Positions 49,563 to 62,000 are shown, numbered from the stretch's first letter. The stretch is 64,000 nt of DNA from Tribonema minus (GCA_017506865.1 JAFCMP010000533.1:558001-622000); one strand, 5' to 3'. Numbers and translations: made by a program. The notes: a model not told the origin generated them from the sequence alone.

Positions 49563-50802
49563 AAAAAGTTTTTGCGTTCCAGCATAGCAGGTGAAGACTC
49601 TAGGCGTGAGTCAGACTCCCCAGTCCGGGTTGACGTATTGTCATCTGACGTGTCTGCTTCAGCGTCTTCAGCTTCAAGGGCAAGGTCAGTGGTTTCGCTA
49701 GTCTCGGTTGGAGCAGTTGCATCTCTATGCGACGAGAGCATCGCAGCGCAGCTGGCCCAAATGTGCTCAGAATACGAGCCCAGTTTCATGTTGCAAAGCA
49801 TGGAAACGAGGGGAGTGGTTTCTGGTTCTGGTTCACCTCCCTCTTCTTTGAAAAGCGCGGTGTCTACGCACGCGCTCTCATGCATGGTATCACTGAGGTC
49901 ATGTACCTCCTGAGGTGTCAATGTACCCATGCAGCTGCTCAGTTTTATAGACATTTGTGCAAGTTTGTTAAGTTTTAAAGCCGTGCCTCCCGGGCATGCC
50001 GTATAAGCACCTATGCGGCCTAGAAATGCTGGTGAGTCTTGCAGTTGTTCAAACCGTACCCCAGACGGGGGTGCAGGTCCAGCATCGGTGCAGTCGGGCC
50101 ACTGCTCGTCAGCGTGCTCGTACTGCCTAGGTCCGATGATCTCCGTCATCTGAGGCATGCGTGAAGGGCAGTCTGCATTGCCATTGTCTTTGCCAGGCCT
50201 GTGTACGACCATGATGTCGTATTCCTGGAGACGCATGGCCCAATAGCAGCTTGCTATTGTGGTTGTTCAACGTCAAGAGCCAGCGAAGCGCAGACGCGTC
50301 GGTTACGACGGTTACGTCTGCCCCAAATGTAACCGCGGAAGTTGTTCAAAGCTAGCACCACAGCCAGACACTCTAGCGCAGTAGCACCTAGTTTTACGTC
50401 CTGCACTGAGTTAATCTTGCTGAAAAATGCCACAACTACCTCTCTGGCAGGTTTGCCGTCAACTGTGTTGACACGGCGCGTGCTGGCCCAGGGGAAGTCC
50501 TTGTGCCATTCACGTAGTTTGTCTAGTGGCACGAATTGAGATAGACCGCCAGCAACGGCTAGCTTGCTTGCGTCTGTATGTACTATAAAAGGTAGGTCAA
50601 AGCCTGGGTACATGATCACAGGAGCGTTTGACATGGCGTGCTTGAGTTTGGCCAGCGCCTCTTGGCGGCGTTTGGTCCACGACATGTCAGCGCCATCACG
50701 CGTACGCTCGACTAGGGGAGCTGCAATATGCGCGAAGCGGTAAATGTAGCGCCTATAGTATTTGAAGCATCCCATGAGGACTTGCATTAGCCGTTTGTCC
50801 AC
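49523..50802 (-). pseudogene. Gypsy RT connection, RNase H and spacer
   Basis: 50802-50254 encodes GCFKYYRRYIYRFAHIAAPL, then PFIVHTDASKLAVAGGLSQF and LGATALECLAVVLALNNFRG: the RT connection and the RNase H D and E residues. A frameshift precedes YDIMVVHRPGKDNGNADCPS (50236 on), the last RNase H motif. A low-complexity acidic spacer then leads to a second frameshift in an A/T run near 49570. Confidence 0.8.
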
Positions 50803-50829
50803 CTTGATTCTCTGGTCATAGGTATTTGC

Positions 50830-51360
50830 CTATAACCAGAAGCAAAGTCTAGTGCCGAGAATATGTGCGAGCCCGAGCATTTTTGAACCAAGTCGTCCAT
50901 ATTGCCAAGCTCATACTCATCACGGCGTGTAATTCTGTTGAGCGGCCTATAGTCAACGCAGAAACGGACCTTGTCCTTCTAAGTCACCAGCACTGGATTG
51001 CTAGCCCAAGGACCATTGGCAGGTCTGATCTGTCCGCGTTTGCGCTCATTTTCAATGGCTTCAAATATGATTTTAGCTTCGTGTTCAGCCCACCTGCGTG
51101 CCCTGTCAGCGATGGGCGCCGCGTCGCCTGTGTCAATGTCCACGTCGAAACGGTCCGTCACCTTGGGGTTCTGGGGTCCTTGGCAAAGGCGCCTCGTCGT
51201 CGGCGAAGCACCTCCATAGCGCGGTCATAGTAGGTGACGCCGTGTCGGTCGTGTTGCTTGAGGATGTTGAAGATCTCGCCGTTCTTGTCACACAGCACTT
51301 CACGTAGCTCCTCGTCCGTGCAAGTTCCTAGCGAGGCATTGTGTTCCTCTGCCACCTTGT
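50830..51360 (-). pseudogene. Gypsy RT N-terminal part, catalytic core deleted
   Basis: Readable motifs: TDRFDVDIDTGDAAPI, RGQIRPANGPWASNPVLV, an in-frame TAG, then KVRFCVDYRPLNRIT and SALDFASGYRQIPM. The sequence then jumps to VDKRLMQVLMGCFKYYRRY. About 100 residues that should hold the YxDD/FxDD catalytic motif are missing. A one-base frameshift precedes VTDRF. Confidence 0.82.
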
Positions 51361-51361
51361 T

Positions 51362-53528
51362 CCTAGGGACGAAGTCACTAGGTCTCCGTTTGCACATCGT
51401 GCAAAAGACCCAAAACCGCAATAACTTCTGAAGTAGAAGCCTGTTTCTCATTCTGTTTGGTGCATGGTACAGACAATACTGTTAGGTATAATGATGATGC
51501 AACAGATCTGCAGCAGACCATTTGTGTGATGCTGTGGGTAATTACAAAGCCTCAAAAAACAGGGTTTATTCGTGATTAAAAGAGTTTCTGTGTCTGTGTG
51601 TGCACCGAAAACCCGATATAATCGCCGGTATTTCATGTCGCATCAACGAATCATCACGCTGCTCACTACGCGAAGAGGGAGAGCAGAGACTGTGCAGAGG
51701 AGAGGATGATCATGAGCCTGTAACAAGTGGTGAGACTTGTTCAAAGCGTAGGCGCACACAGCACGAAGGAGCAGCCGTGCGGCACAGCTCGCGGAGAACA
51801 GTCTCTGTGGCAACACAGTGGGAGCTGCCGAGCGAGGCAAGGCACCCTAACGCAGCACGCGAGAACTGTTGCCGAGTGAGGTGCAGCAACAGTCCTTGCT
51901 TCACGGTAAGCAGTGCTGAGCCACGTGTGGCACCAAGTCCTGGCGCTGACTAGTATTACGGCGAATAAAACGCATGGTATGGCGGGGAAGCAGCAACTTG
52001 GTGTGGCTTGGTAAGGCTCAGCTACACGTGCCTGCCAGCATAAACCCAGTGCAGCTGTTGAGCAAGCTGTACCCATGGCGTGGGAAGCCTTGACAGACGG
52101 AGCGTTTCGTGTTGTGTTCCGACGATGGGCTGCTACAGAAAAAAGACCAGTTAAGCTACTCGAGAGCAGGAGGAGCACGACACTGGTGGTCAAGGTGACA
52201 TGCAGATATGCAGCAAATGGTGGTCGGTTGTTTTGGCGACTCGTCAGGAATGAACCTCCATGTGTGGTGCTTGCCAAACTGTTCGCAATGGCGACTGGCC
52301 TGGCTGGCTGAAGCTGGAGCCATGATTCAACATACAAGCCTGAGGCTTGCAGAGCCGCATGCTGTCAAATAAGGCAGTAAGCAGGCAGAAGACTGCGATC
52401 GATTGACTTGGCGACCCATCAGTCGTGAATTTTCATGGCTGGTAGTTGCCAACTGTTTACAACGGCGACTGGCCTGGGCTGGCTGCATCCGAAGACATGT
52501 GCAACATGCGAGGCTTGCAGAGCTGTCAGTGCCTGCTGTCACACTGGGCCGTGCTTGCAGTGAGCACGTATCAGGTTGCGGTCGGGTGAATTGGCGACTC
52601 ATGAGCATTCAACTGCCATTGCCGGTCCTTGCCACCTGTTTGCGATGGTGACTGCCTTGGGCTGACTGCAGCTGAAGACATATGCGACATGCGAGGCTTG
52701 CGGAGCTGCCTGTGCATGCTGTCAAACTGGGCCATGTATGCAGTGAGCACGCAGCAAGTTGTGCTCGGTTGACTTGGCGACTCGTGAGCATTGGACTGCC
52801 ATCTGGCAGCAGGTGCCTGGTAATGCATTCTTCATGAGGCCAGGTGATACCAACGACGCACGGTGTCAACAGCATCTTGTGGTATGAGAGCAGCTGAGGC
52901 GCAGACTAAGCTGGCACAGCAGGACGTGTTAGCACGCTTCTGCCACTACCAAGAAACCTGCATGGAGTAAGTGCATTCCTCTGGACAGTGTATGCGCTTG
53001 AAGCTACATAATGTGGTATCATTGACCATGACATACAATGTTTACATTGTTTATGTGAACTCCTGCTTTGCCATGCTTGCCAACAAACACAACTGCAGTG
53101 TGCAATGAAGCAGCGTCGTGTGTGGTTATGCCTTCGATAACCAAGCGGTGGAGCAGTCATTACAGAACTCAGTGGAGTCGCGCAGCCCTTCATACACACA
53201 AAATGGCTGCTTACCTGCAGCTCAGCGTGGCTGACATTTGCGCTTTCAATAAATCTCTCAAGTTTAGGGGGAAGGTTATGCTCCCGTGTTGTTTTGCAAC
53301 CAGCTTTTGGGCATTTGTACACATTGTCACATGTGCCGCCTCCTGTGTCCCCTGCTTCCTCTGCTGCTGTGCATGCATTGACAACGGTGTGCCTGTCTGC
53401 ATGGCTAGCTTTCCACCGTTTGCAATACAACAACCCTGACATCAAACTTCCACAGCTTGTGAGCAAACATAATACTCTTGTCGCTTTCTGTAGCACCGTG
53501 GTGCACTCTATCTGCTTGCGTCCCTAGG
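51362..53528 (-). mobile_element. 2.17-kb TIR element, copy 2
   Basis: An inverted copy of 43280-45430, bounded by CCTAGGGACG (51362-51371) and CGTCCCTAGG (53519-53528). It sits inside the gypsy element between the RT and the upstream ORFs. Like copy 1 it carries the roughly 190-bp internal tandem units (about 52300-52860) and no transposase. Confidence 0.8.
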
Positions 53529-53617
53529 ACTCTCCCCCAGCCCGCAGGGCTAGTATGTCTGAATGCGGCTCGTTCCGCCTCAGCGTGCGTGACAGGGTCT
53601 GGTCTAGGCGAGTCGTG

Positions 53618-54080
53618 TTATGGCATACACGAGGGGTCTGGCTGCTGCACAGGTCTTGATCTGTTTACAGCAGGTGTGTCTGGTGCGTTTTGCCCAAGGT
53701 GCCTCAACGCAATTCTTATCAGGTTAGTCACAAGCTTGACTTTGCCAATGTCTAGGTTGCAGACCATGTCAGGGGCCTCAATGACGCCCAGTACTGCACC
53801 TCTAGGCACAAACATTGGCGCAGTAGAAGTATCCTCGGCATGGCTCTCAAAGTCAGACAACCGATTTTCGGCTGTAACGGATGAATTCCGTTACAAACAC
53901 CGAACCAGTTGCCTTGTTCACAACCTCAATCACCTCCTGCCCAAGGAAAGCGCGGTACTTGCCATCATCACGCTGGACGACCGGCGAGTTCTGCAGGTTG
54001 AGCGTGGTCGTGCGGATGACGTCACCGTAAAAATCATCGGGCTTGATGTATGCGCGGGAGCCTGTGGGTACATATGCCAT
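53618..54080 (-). pseudogene. Upstream gypsy ORFs (gag region?), frameshifted
   Basis: 54080-53853 starts MAYVPTGSRAYIKPDDFYGD and continues VVQRDDGKYRAFLGQEVIEV. A one-base shift leads to LSDFESHAEDTSTAPMFVPR and VCNLDIGKVKLVTNLIRIAL (53860-53618). I recognise no protease or zinc-knuckle motif. Placement upstream of RT on the same strand suggests gag, but it could be an unrelated ORF. Confidence 0.4.
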
Positions 54081-54149
54081 GCTAAGTCTGTGTATACATT
54101 TACAAACATATTTCTTTTGTGTTCACCATATGTATCGCACACTTGTCAT

Positions 54150-54302
54150 ATGACCCTACGACATGATGCCAAAAATGCTCTTGCGTGCTTGCAAAGTTGT
54201 CTAGACATGCTTGAGGAGAATGGCGGTAGTGATGCGTCTCTGCTTCAGCTAATGCAGGAAGCTTGCAATGAGCTGGTGGCACTTGTACAGATGATACCTT
54301 GA
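54150..54302 (+). CDS. Small helical ORF upstream of the Helitron Rep
   Basis: 50 codons, MTLRHDAKNALACLQSCLDM, then LEENGGSDASLLQLMQEA, TGA at 54300-54302. The composition suits an amphipathic helix. It could be a remnant of the Helitron's 5' coding region or chance. Confidence 0.25.
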   Translation: MTLRHDAKNALACLQSCLDMLEENGGSDASLLQLMQEACNELVALVQMIP

Positions 54303-54336
54303 TAATTTTTATATTGGTGAGTAGTGTAACAGCCCC

Positions 54337-57249
54337 ATGTATTACTCAAGTGGTAAGCAGGATGCGTCCGGCAAGCTCAGGCCGTCATTGAACATACGAT
54401 CCGATATAACCCTACAGCAGGAACGCGCCTACGAGACCACTGATGCACGCGAGGCAACTACGTGGGCGCAGTGGCTCAATATGCGCGATTATGTTTGGGG
54501 CAAAGCTAGCGCTGCTGCCCAGAACGTTGACCGCAATACGATGGTATATGACCTGGATGACGTTATGAGGACGGTGTTTGAGTCCTGCATCTTTGCAGGC
54601 GAACAGCAGTCCACTATACAGCACATGACTGACAGGTGCATAGATGTGCTCACGCAAAAGTGGAACTACTCATTCACACCTCCTCATATTGGCGGTATAA
54701 ACGTGATGAGCTCACTGCGTGCAACACAAACTTGGGTGTGGCCTCAGCATTCCATACACACACATCTGCAGATCATCACTGGCTTGACATGCAACGACTT
54801 CTTCCTGGGTTCAATAATGACAATGAGTTTGCACAGGTCGCCTTCAGACGGCGGCAAAGCTGAGAAAATCCTGCTTTGGTCACATGGTATTTTGAAGAAC
54901 GTATGCGCACATGGGAACAAAGGTTCATGTCTGAAACTGGGTTGCTTCAAGGCATATGGAGCTGGCGCAGATGCGAGTTTCAAGGACGAGCAGCAGACCA
55001 TTCTCATGGGATGTTGAATGAAGGCACAGGACCAGTTGAGGGTCTAACAGCAGCTACACGCACTGCAATGGAAGGTGCGTTTGCCAGCAATGAGTTAGAA
55101 GCCCGTGCCATGGCCTCTGCAACATCAGCTGCACGTCGTCAGCAACGAGAACAAAGACGTGCGTCTGGGTCTAGGCATAATGATGCCAGGCATAGGGGCG
55201 TTCGATCAAACGCAGGTGACAGCTCATCAGCAGAAGCATCATCACACTCCTCGCACAGCGAGCATGAAACACCTGGATCTGGAAATGATACTGGTAATGA
55301 TAGTGACATTGGCGATGTTCAGGCAAATGCTGCCGCTGCTGAGGCCTCAGCTGCGTCACCACCACGACTGCGTTTACGCTGAATACGCCGGCTGCGGAAT
55401 ATTGATGAAGAGGAGTTGCAGAGACGTGTAGCAGCTGGCACAGCTGCAGAGCATCGCGCCTTATACTACCTAGACCACCTTGGAGTGTCCATGTACAATG
55501 AAGCGCCACCAGCACCTGGAACACGAAGCAATGAGAACAATCACCCTTGTGCACGTGATATGCGACATTTCCCATGGCATGATCACGAAGCTGTTGCACT
55601 ACCATAACCTCGTCAATTCCTGTCAAAGGCATGCTCACGCAGGATACTGTTTGCGAACGCTTGATGCACGGCACCGGCGCATGGGTACTGTGGCAGTTCC
55701 TGGTCACCTTGGGCAGTATTGCAGGTTTCAACACCCGCATGCCCCATGTGAGCAGTCACACATGGAATACAAAATAGACGCTCATGGTCGACCGTGTGCA
55801 TACTTCAAGCCCCGTGTCAATGCTGCCGATCCCATGGTCAACAAACACTTCCCTGTACAGCTAATGACTTGGATGGGCAATTGTGATTGGTCTCCTGTGG
55901 TGCTGGTACGCTTTGCATTGGACTATGTGGTGAAGTACTGTGCCAAGGGCGAACGACCGACAACAGCGACGTTGCAACTGCTTGACAGCATACTGAACAC
56001 CAACACGGCCGCAAGTGCTACACACAGGACCAACACGACCGACGGCGGTACTGCAACAGGACCTGGTCCCGCCAGTGAGCAAGAACCTGATGCTGCTCAT
56101 GCTTCAGTCAGCCATGACACCAACACAGAAAGTTCACGTGAGAATGCAGCAGATGGGAGCAATGAGTCTGAGTCAGTTTCACCTGCTGTGGGCGTGTTGC
56201 ATCGAATTATGGTGAGTCAGTCACGCAGGCGAGACATGGGGGCGCAGGAGGTGTGTCATTTGCTGATGTCAGTGCCAATGTCAAACTCAATCGTCTCGTA
56301 TACCAAAATATGCCTTCTTGATGAAGTTGACCGAACAGTGAATATCAATGCTGAAGGATCACAACGGGCAACACGCCCTGACATGCTTGAAGCTTACGCG
56401 AACAGACTTGATGCAGGCACATGGTTAAATGTCAGTGAAATGCCGTCACCAGATGTGTTGCAGAACATGGCCCTGCTCGAGTTTGCTCGCGAATTCTATG
56501 TTGGGAAAACCAGAAATGATTTTCCAAATGGCCGCCATGGTCTGCGACGCCACCGGCAGCAACCAGTCGGTCGACGCAGAGCTGTCATTACGCGGCCAAG
56601 TTCGCCATCTAATCCATCAGGGCCGCGCTATGCGCAATACTGCAAAGAAAACCTACTGAAGTTTGCAAAATGGATTGGCCACCGCAGTGCTGCATGGAAC
56701 GGTCAAGAAGGTACTCCCCCAACAGATCAACACCTCATTCCACAATGGCAAGAGTTATTGGAGCATTACAGAAACCACCCAGACGAAGCTCCAAGGGGGT
56801 TTGAAAGTGACCAACTAGTGCATGATTACAATGATGTCAGCGGACAATATGACCAGTCACAAAGCATTGACAGCGACAACAACACCGACTGTGAGTTGGA
56901 CACATTAGAGGAAGATCCAGCTAGTGCATTGCTGTGTCACATTACCGGTCATAGTAGACAGCGCCAGCCGCAGACCCGCCAAGCTGATGAAGCCGCGCAG
57001 TTCATGGAACAGCAGTGGAGCCATGACCACGACTTCTCAGTGCCGCACCTGCAGTACACAGAGCAGCAGCTGATTAGCTTGGCGCCAATGTTGTTAATGG
57101 TGGTTGGGTCTGCGAACAACGAGCTAGTCGCCGTAATGAAGTCGCTGAGAGAGATCGGCCTCCATTACCAAACAGAGAAGCATACCCAGAACAACGCCTC
57201 ATTCTCGATGTTGTTGAAGCTCATTATCGGCGCACACATGCATGCATAA
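54337..57249 (+). pseudogene. Helitron Rep (Helitron_like_N) region
   Basis: From about 54720 the frame reads SADHHWLDMQRLLPGF, NPALVTWYFEERMRTWEQR and WRRCEFQGRAADHSHGMLN; HSH is the HUH nuclease motif. After 55.6 kb come NSCQRHAHAGYCLRTLDAR, GQYCRFQHPHAPC, RVNAADPMVNKHFPVQLM and RFALDYVVKYCAKGE, the tyrosine region of Rep. In-frame TGA codons at 54861-54863 and 55380-55382, a frame change near 55600 and another near 57170 disable it. The first 380 bp (54337-54720) are open in another frame and probably belong to it. Confidence 0.82.
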
Positions 57250-58652
57250 GAGACAATGTTGCATTGCCACCAGCTTTGAACATGACCATCACGGGTGGGC
57301 CTGGCACCGGAAAAACGCATGTTTTGAACACGATGGTTGGGATGCTGCCAGAAGGTGCTGTGCGCGTATGTGCAACTACTGGTTGTGCAGCAAACAATAT
57401 AGATGGAGATACAGCGCACAGCATGTTTCATATAGGTGTCAGAGGGCGAAACAATGACGGGCGTTTGACAGGGCGACACTTGGCAGCAATGCAAGCTGAA
57501 AGCACAAACACATACCTAATTGCAATGGACGAGGCAGGTATGGCATCCCTGGACTTCACTGGCCGTGCCTCCATTCATACTGAGCAAGCAAGGCAAGGTG
57601 ATGAGTTGAGGGTGCGTGGGCCCATCAGCATATCAAGACACATGGATCAGCAACAGCTACCAGCCGTCGGCGGCAACTCATTGTGGTCGGTGTTGACACC
57701 TGGCAGCACCATGCCGGCTAGGGTGGGGCAGTACTTTCATCAACGTCCCAATGCTTCATTTACTCTGTGTAGATCTGAGAGGTCAAGATGATCCTCTACT
57801 TGGAGCAGCTGTTATGCGCTTGCAACGCTGTGAGCAGACAAGAGACGACTATTTCCTGTTTGCACGCCGATTCACAACCACAGTGCCAGCTGATGATGCT
57901 AGCCGATTTCATGATGCAGAACATTTTTTTGCAGAGAGAGCCCCTGCACTTAGGCATAATCTGCAACGTTTGAGTGCTTGCAACCAGCCTATTGCACGTA
58001 TCAAGGCACACCATTCACACCCACGCCGCGACAGCGGCCGTGCTGCTGACGATTTCATGGGCATACCTCCAATTATACATTTGTGTCGAGGGGCCAAGGT
58101 GCGCTTGACCAGAAACATATGGGTGGGCGCACATTTGTCAAACGGAACAGTCGGTGAGGTCGTAGATATGTTATGGGCGCCGGGGACACAACCACCTGGC
58201 ATGCCTTCAGCTATTCTGGTCCATATACCATCATATACTGGGCCGTCATTCTTTTCAGAGGAGCAAGTGGCTGGCAATCCCCTTTTACGTCGTGTTGTTC
58301 CCATTACACCAATGGAAGCAAAGCTGGAAAACAGTCCAACACGCACACAGGATTTCCCTTACGGTTGGCGTGGGCAAACACTATTCATGGGTCACAGGGC
58401 TCTACACAGGACATGTGTGTTGTGGACCTCGGTAACCGTGAATTTGCAGCAGGCCTCACACTTGTTGGGTTGAGCCGCGCCAGGCGATTGCAAGACATGC
58501 TGCTGAAACCAACCACATATGAACGTTTCATGGCAACACGTACCATGATGAACAACAACAGGGCAGGACGTGGCGGTACCAGTGGCGCAAACCAGCGACG
58601 CAGGCTCGCTGATGCTGACAGGCTGGCTACCAACAGTGCTTACTTGTCGTGA
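57180..58652 (+). pseudogene. Helitron PIF1-like helicase, frameshifted
   Basis: REAYPEQRLILDVVEAHYRR leads into Walker A GGPGTGKT (about 57295), RVCATTGCAANNIDGDTAHS, Walker B IAMDEAGM and HMDQQQLPAVGG. The frame changes at about 57780 (LGAAVMRLQRCEQTRDD, then CRGAKVRLTRNIW and LSNGTVGEVVDM) and again at about 58350, where ANTIHGSQGSTQDMCVVDLG and LVGLSRARRLQ give the last helicase motifs. Together these are the full PIF1 motif series, but in three frames. Confidence 0.83.
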
Positions 58653-58874
58653 AGAGTTACGCAAAGTGGCACACGGCCAGATATACATCCGGAAGCAGCA
58701 CAAGTCATTGATGACCTGTTACGTGTCATTTGGGATGATCTTGTTGCTGTGCGTGCCAGAGATACACCTGGAGGCAGTGCCACAGACACAATTAGACACG
58801 ACCTCACACAACTACGGGATGCAGCCCGCACTGCAGCTCTGTCACGATAAGCCAGTGCCCAGTCATCAGCTTCT
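58653..58874 (+). other. Spacer between helicase and RING ORF
   Basis: 222 bp, no domain. The plus strand stays mostly open (TDTIRHDLTQLRDAARTAAL-like residues), so it may have been coding before the frame decayed. Confidence 0.3.
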
Positions 58875-61800
58875 GTGACTCAAGCACCACAACGAAGGTC
58901 ACGTACAAACAACACAGCCCGACATATTAACAACCTTCAAGAGGTTCAGAGTCTGGCTCAGAGAGTCCTACAGACACAAGCTCAGGCTCAGAGGGTCATA
59001 CAGGCACAGGCTGGGAGGGTCAGTCTGGCTGAGAGGATCATACACTTTGAAGAAGAGCTCAATGCCAAAACTGGTTTCAGTAACCTAGTAAACACGTTTC
59101 TCAGTGATGGTGAGGACTTACTTGAAACGTTTGAAGCCACGGAGACAGCCACACGCCTTGCACAAATCACTCCATCTTTGCTGCAGGCCTGTGATGCAGA
59201 AGAGATGACAGCATTTCATTGGTGGTTGCGTTGCAGAAACACATGCGTGGACTCTACAGCCACTTCAGACTCTGACGAGATGGATCATGACATGCGCACT
59301 GCATGCACAGCATGTCGCTCTCCGATGAGCAGCAGAGATGTGGTGAACAGCAATACCATACATGCGCAATGCCCACATGTCCTCAACATGCACACAACCT
59401 GTCTATACAACCATGCACAGGAGACAAACTCATTATCATGCCCTGTGTGCAATGCTACATACATGGGACGTTGTCAGACCCCTGGTTGTAGGACGTTGTT
59501 CAGCATTACAGGGCAACTGGAAGAACATATTGACCTGGAATGTCAACCATGTGTACAATGGCGTCAATACTGCAGCCGATGCGTACTGGTAGCAGAATGC
59601 AAACGCCGATGTCCGCGTTGCAACGTGCTGGTGAGAAGACAGGGACCAGTACGATCAAACAATGACCTGTTGACACTGGAAGAAGAGCGACAAAACCAGC
59701 GTGCACAGACAGCTCTGAACACACGACGGTGGAGAGCACAATGCTTGACCTGGCATAGACAACAAATTCTTGTACCCACAGTGACTGCTGGTGCCACGTA
59801 TAACGGAAATGCAGAGTTGCTGACCCAGGCCTGTGCCATATAACAGGAAATCATACATGATTGTGATAGAGCAACAGATCAGCACATGACTTGTAGCCAC
59901 ACCTGCAGCCGCAAATACCTGGGGGCTGCACACAGAGCATGCGCCTTGAGAAGTTGGGCACAGCATGTACCTGTGAATTGCAGAGAGTGCAACAATAGCG
60001 TAACGTTAATATGCCAAGGAGATGGATGCGAAGTGGAATTTGCACGCACACACAGGATACATCACAACGGAGGGCCTGCTTCAAACTGCTCATTATGGAT
60101 CAATTTCTGTTGCAGATGCCTTCGTGTTGCTGATGATGCTCAGCAATGCCCAGCATGTACCAGAGGAATTATTCTCGATGCTGAACATATGTCAGATGCC
60201 CATCTGCAAACGACCATACAAGATGAAGAAAACAGACAAGATGATGCCCGCAGAGCACGTAACATAAATGCAGACCGGTCCATCGCTGTGCAGTCATTAG
60301 TACAGTCAGAAACTCCATGTGGTATCTGCTATGAACGCATCAATGAAACAGCAACAGTTCGTCAGGTCAGGCCGTGCAACCACCAAACACAGTACCGTGC
60401 ATATTGCCTACAGACTTGGTTGCGCCGGCGCAGGAGCTGTCCAGTATGCAGGGCGCGTATGCATTTTGTTGGCAGGGTCATCAATGGCACTGAAGGGCAA
60501 CGTTGTCACAACCAATCACAACATGGTCACAACCAATCACAACTGCAGAGGACGAGGACAAGACAGCGCTCACCACCATCGACCCCATCTCCTCCGCATC
60601 AACGCTCACGCACTGCCGCTCATGGGTACACCTCAGTTGTTGACATGAGTATGGAAGTGAAGCTTGATGATCATGCACTGTCTGCAGACGCCCTGACTGA
60701 TGTTAACCATGAAGGCATAGCTCAAGCTCGTTTAACGGCATTGCCGACATCGAGGTCGGCACCTCGGGAAACCAGTGACGAGAGCAGCGCAATGACACAG
60801 GGCACGTCTGGCCTCTTGCCAGCACACCCCCATCCACCTGGAGAAGCCACACCAATAATCTGCTCCATATGTTTTGATGAGGTTGATGAGGTATTGCAAG
60901 TGCACGCATCATGTGACCACAACAGAGAGGCCCATGCGACATGTTTACGCACCTGGCTCTTGAGCAGTAATACATGCCCAACATGTCGTCAGCCTATGGC
61001 AATAGCTGGAGACCTGACACCTGAAGAGGTTCGTTCCAGGGAGATGCAAGAACTGGAAGCAATACAGCGACGTGGGGCCTGGATATGTCCGCTGTGCATG
61101 TCACCGCTGTTGGATAGCGATGAGCGGTTGCAAGGTCGATCTGCTTGTGGGCACCACGAACATCTTCACGCCAGATGCCTGAAGGCGCGACTGGTTGAGG
61201 GTTACACGAGATGTCCTGTATGCGACGAAGAGATGCGTGTTGTCAGGAGCAGAAATGATGCCAACACAAGCGATGTTGAAACAATGTCAGATTACGAGTA
61301 TAATGACCAAAGTTTCTATGATGACATCATACCATGTCCTGAATGCCACCGCCCTGTCAGCAGTTCTGACCGATGTGATGTGCCCACCCGATGTGGGCAC
61401 AACACAAACTTTCACGCGCAGTGCTTCAACGATAGACTGACGCAAGGACGAACTACCTGCCCACTGTGCGATGAGAACATGCTGCTACAGAGACCATCAC
61501 ACAGGACAAGCAGTACTGCATCCCATGCAGAGGTGAACAACAGCAATGAATATTCCGGTACGACCAACATTGACCACCTTCAACATGTGTCGCCTGCACC
61601 ACCTGAACAACTTGCAGCACACAACGCTGGCCTAACACCACCACAACTCATCAGCCTGCACCAGTGGCTAAGACATGCTAGAGATGACACATTCACGTGG
61701 TTGTTCCAACCCTTGATTGAGGACGCATTCAATCAGCCACATTCATGGCGGTACGCGAGACCAGCAGGATGGGACTATGTAGTGGCCATGTACAGCGCGG

Positions 61801-62000
61801 AGTTTGCACGACGAAATCTGCAGTGGGGTGGGTTGGTTTTTGATCGTGCCAATCACATCGCCCCTGATGAGCAGAACAGACTGATAGACATGTTACCGCA
61901 TGTAAGGATACATCTTGAGATATTCGGGACACTTGCCCAGCAATTTGCTTTTGGAAACAGACCACCACCAGAGCAAATAGAAATTGTGCTTCCCCAGTAA
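58875..62000 (+). pseudogene. Multi-RING-finger Helitron ORF, one nonsense codon
   Basis: One continuous frame from 58875 to 62000 (about 1040 codons) with a single TAA at 59841-59843. RING-type C/H patterns appear in order. CTACRSPM ... CPHVLNMHTTC ... CPVC lies before the stop. CGICYERI ... CNHQTQYRAYC ... CPVC, CSICFDEV ... CDHNREAHATC ... CPTC, CPLCMSPL ... CGHHEHLHARC ... CPVC and CPECHRPV ... CGHNTNFHAQC ... CPLC lie after it. Extra Cys-rich segments (CQPC..CSRC..CPRC; CSHTC..HRAC..CREC) may be further modules. RING fingers usually recruit ubiquitin-conjugating enzymes; an E3 ligase role for the transposon is inference. It lies on the same strand, 222 bp after the helicase. Residues 10-60 are Gln-rich with a repeated LAQRV/TQAQAQRV pattern. 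Confidence 0.8.

Larger units (their letters stand above)
47331..54080 (-). mobile_element. Decayed Ty3/gypsy retrotransposon with nested insertion
   Basis: Minus-strand order: unknown 5' ORFs (54080-53618), an inserted TIR element (53528-51362), RT N-part (51360-50830), connection and RNase H (50802-50254), spacer (50236-49523), integrase (49562-47883), C-terminal extension (48073-47331). RT, RNase H, integrase is the Ty3/gypsy order. Several frameshifts, a nonsense codon and an RT deletion show it is dead. LTRs were not identified. Confidence 0.85.

Noticed and set aside
43280..53528. The 2.15-kb repeats as LTRs of the gypsy element
   Set aside because: They are in inverted, not direct, orientation, have 10-bp terminal inverted repeats, and copy 2 lies between gypsy coding segments.
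54861..55382. In-frame TGA codons as a variant genetic code or selenocysteine
   Set aside because: Host genes here end at TGA and TAG normally, no SECIS-like context was seen, and the same element also has frameshifts.
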